Both the position numbers and the translations under genes were made by a program. Below, piece by piece: positions 45,928 to 47,065 of a stretch of 47,065 bases of DNA. This DNA comes from an uncultured archaeon. Lineage in GTDB: Archaea > Nanobdellota > Nanobdellia > Woesearchaeales > UBA583. How positions within the stretch are numbered: position 1 is the first letter of the stretch; the number at the start of each line of letters is the position of its first letter. The notes below the pieces were generated by a model. That model saw nothing but the letters and a program-made list of their open reading frames with translations, did no database searches and was not told the origin of the DNA. Location of the stretch: the NCBI GenBank assembly GCA_937138345.1, contig CAKZOW010000094.1:1-47065 (forward strand). The letters are read 5' to 3'.

Positions 45928-46207
45928 ATTCAGGATATTGATAAGGATATAATAAATCATTAATAACATCTGTTATTAATACATCATTAAATGTTGTTCC
46001 TGCTTCATGCCCTCCCACATCCTCAGGCATAGGATTTAAATTAGTAAAGTTGTTTACATTAGTTATATTACTGCCATCTCCAACCAAGATTACTTCTTCA
46101 CCAGGAACAATACCTGCTTCTCTAAGTATCTTACTTAATTCAAGTATTTTAATCCTGTTTAATCTAACATCTTCATGTCTTCCTACTATACCTCCATCAC
46201 CTTTCAT
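45866..46207 (-). CDS. Phage tail-associated-like protein, 3' end replaced at a junction
   Basis: 113 residues. The segment VILVGDGSNITNVNN, then GTTFNDVLITDVINDLLYPY, then QYPEFTSFEL resembles N-terminal parts of tail-fibre or structural proteins of Bacteroidota phages, where LLYPYQxPxFTSF is recurrent. This is from memory, not a search. After FTSFEL the frame runs into sequence that on the plus strand encodes the truncated archaeal gene, so the last 15 or so residues are read-through and the real protein was longer. No Shine-Dalgarno sequence is seen, as is usual for Bacteroidota. Confidence 0.45.
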   Translation of the reverse strand: MKGDGGIVGRHEDVRLNRIKILELSKILREAGIVPGEEVILVGDGSNITNVNNFTNLNPMPEDVGGHEAGTTFNDVLITDVINDLLYPYQYPEFTSFELNNFQFVLFEYLLKV

Positions 46208-46212
46208 AATAG

Positions 46213-46434
46213 CTATTTACATAAATTACAGGAATTTATAAGTTCTGTAATCTTTTTTAAAATTAAGTCTTTTCTTTTAATATCTTCCTCTTCTGTCTTA
46301 TTATATAGATACTCAAAACCATAAACTAAAGTCCAAAAGCATTTAGAAGTGTTTGGTAACACTTCTCCTAAATAAACTAAATGGTCTATTTCTTTTTTAG
46401 CTCTATTGACAAAAACTTGTTTGTAGTCTATCAT
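46213..46434 (-). CDS. Phage-like small protein of unknown function
   Basis: 73 residues, starting MIDYKQVFVNRAKKEIDHLV and ending in a short Cys motif (CNLCK). The ATG follows the stop of the preceding gene without a gap, showing tight operon packing typical of phage genomes. No domain is recognised. It lies on the foreign side of the junction. Codon use and the absence of archaeal TATA spacing differ from the rest of the window. Confidence 0.5.
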   Translation of the reverse strand: MIDYKQVFVNRAKKEIDHLVYLGEVLPNTSKCFWTLVYGFEYLYNKTEEEDIKRKDLILKKITELINSCNLCK

Positions 46435-47013
46435 TTATATTATTTTTATAACATTATCAAATGTCCCTATATTATACCCTGTTGGTACTTCAATAAAATC
46501 ACAATCTTGACACAAAGATAGTTCTTCTTGAATCCTATTGTAAATAGAGTTAGCTGATTCAAAGTCTTCTAATGTTAAAGCAATTTTGATAGCTTCTATC
46601 TTAGTTAATAAGTTTGTAGAACTTAAACATTGCTCACAATTACAATCAAAGTTTGTAATCTCTTTTTCCAATAAGTCTAAAAAAGCTTTGTAAACTAACC
46701 CTAAATTAGTAGCTACAGCTAATCCATGGTTATTGTTTAAAGGAGTTACTAAAGGGTCAAAATCTTCTACATAATTATCAAATAATTGTATATAAAATAT
46801 ACCATTTAAAACAGTCAAACCTAAGTCTGCTGCTGTAATAGTAATACCTTCTGTTGAATTTTGGATAACAAAAAGTTCAATATCAATACTTTCAGTTAAA
46901 TCTTTATAAGTATTGTGATACCACAATAAACCAAATTCATACCAAATAGCGGGAAATGTTGGTTCAGCCTTAATCCTTAAAGTATTATTTTCTATGTAAA
47001 ATTCTGTAATCAT
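46435..47013 (-). CDS. Phage structural-type protein of unknown function
   Basis: 192 residues. The N-terminal half is beta-rich (MITEFYIENNTLRIKAEPTF, PAIWYEFGLLWYHNTYKD). The C-terminal half is helical with paired cysteines (DCNCEQCL and LCQDCDF) bracketing TKIEAIKIALTLEDFESAN. Such Cys-bracketed helical segments recall hypothetical structural proteins of crAss-like and related Bacteroidota phages (family memory, uncertain). It is the first visible gene of a leftward operon of three and is preceded by a hairpin terminator. Confidence 0.45.
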   Translation of the reverse strand: MITEFYIENNTLRIKAEPTFPAIWYEFGLLWYHNTYKDLTESIDIELFVIQNSTEGITITAADLGLTVLNGIFYIQLFDNYVEDFDPLVTPLNNNHGLAVATNLGLVYKAFLDLLEKEITNFDCNCEQCLSSTNLLTKIEAIKIALTLEDFESANSIYNRIQEELSLCQDCDFIEVPTGYNIGTFDNVIKII

Positions 47014-47031
47014 AGTATATATAAAAGAAAA

Positions 47032-47055
47032 GGGAAGAATTAACTTCCCTTTTTT
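47032..47055. terminator. Bidirectional intrinsic-type terminator
   Basis: GGGAAG/CTTCCC with a 6-nt AATTAA loop, followed by T6 on the plus strand and by TTTTCTTTT on the minus strand. This bacterial-style terminator is unlike the stop-codon palindromes elsewhere in the window and supports a bacterial or phage origin of this end. Confidence 0.7.
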
Positions 47056-47065
47056 ATGAAAAATG

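Overview
The window looks like chromosomal DNA of an AT-rich DPANN archaeon of the Woesearchaeota/Pacearchaeota type. The basis is: RNA polymerase genes split as rpoB''/rpoB' and rpoA'/rpoA'', RpoH and RpoL, archaeal ribosomal proteins (eS1, eS24, eL30, eL39), a proteasome beta subunit, archaellum (Arl) genes, class III signal peptides, a tRNA-Tyr with a bulge-helix-bulge intron, and TATA boxes about 25-35 nt before most start codons (mainly leaderless mRNAs). The lineage is inferred from gene content, not from a search.

Layout. 1-3.4 kb: a partial gene, a flavodiiron/rubredoxin/rubredoxin-reductase fusion and a divergent glutaredoxin (oxygen/redox defence). 3.4-6.3 kb: two tandem class III signal peptide proteins with identical N-termini and C-terminal formylglycine-enzyme-like (C-type lectin fold) domains that differ where diversity-generating retroelements usually diversify. 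6.3-8.4 kb: an RlmE-type rRNA methyltransferase, two small unknown genes, tRNA-Met and a 55-residue small protein. 8.4-17 kb: a 2486-residue secreted surface protein and a LamG protein. 17-27.2 kb: tRNA-Gln, uS15, eS1, RpoL, a SecB-like protein, tRNAs Tyr, Asp and Lys, and the rpoH-B''-B'-A'-A'' operon. 27.2-31.4 kb: an unknown gene, an OsmC protein, then eL30-uS12-uS7, proteasome beta, eS24 and eL39. 31.4-35.9 kb: nucleotidyltransferase-fold protein, cytidylate kinase, Yip1-like, coiled-coil and DedA-like membrane proteins. 36-44.8 kb: archaellum-type cluster arlCE, arlF/G, an arlF/G-LamG fusion, arlH, arlI and arlJ, with no obvious archaellin. 45-45.9 kb: a small membrane protein and the first 32 codons of another archaeal gene. 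From about 45.92 kb the sequence switches to three leftward genes that look like Bacteroidota phage genes; this is an integration or, more likely, an assembly chimera.

The most unusual signal is a set of 'gene-end echoes'. Directly after arlJ, rpoA'' and rlmE the last 8-11 codons of the gene, including the stop, occur again one to three times downstream. The peptide is kept while many or all codons are changed. The copies are separated by a short CG-containing box and a perfect hairpin with a loop of about 3 nt. Each echo begins at a Met codon (one has ATA), and many of the gene ends and echoes fold into a stem-loop that includes the stop codon. A related array follows arlH. Weaker echoes of gene starts precede arlI and uS15. 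I know of no named element with this layout. Independently, many terminal genes of transcription units here end in a palindrome spanning the stop codon.
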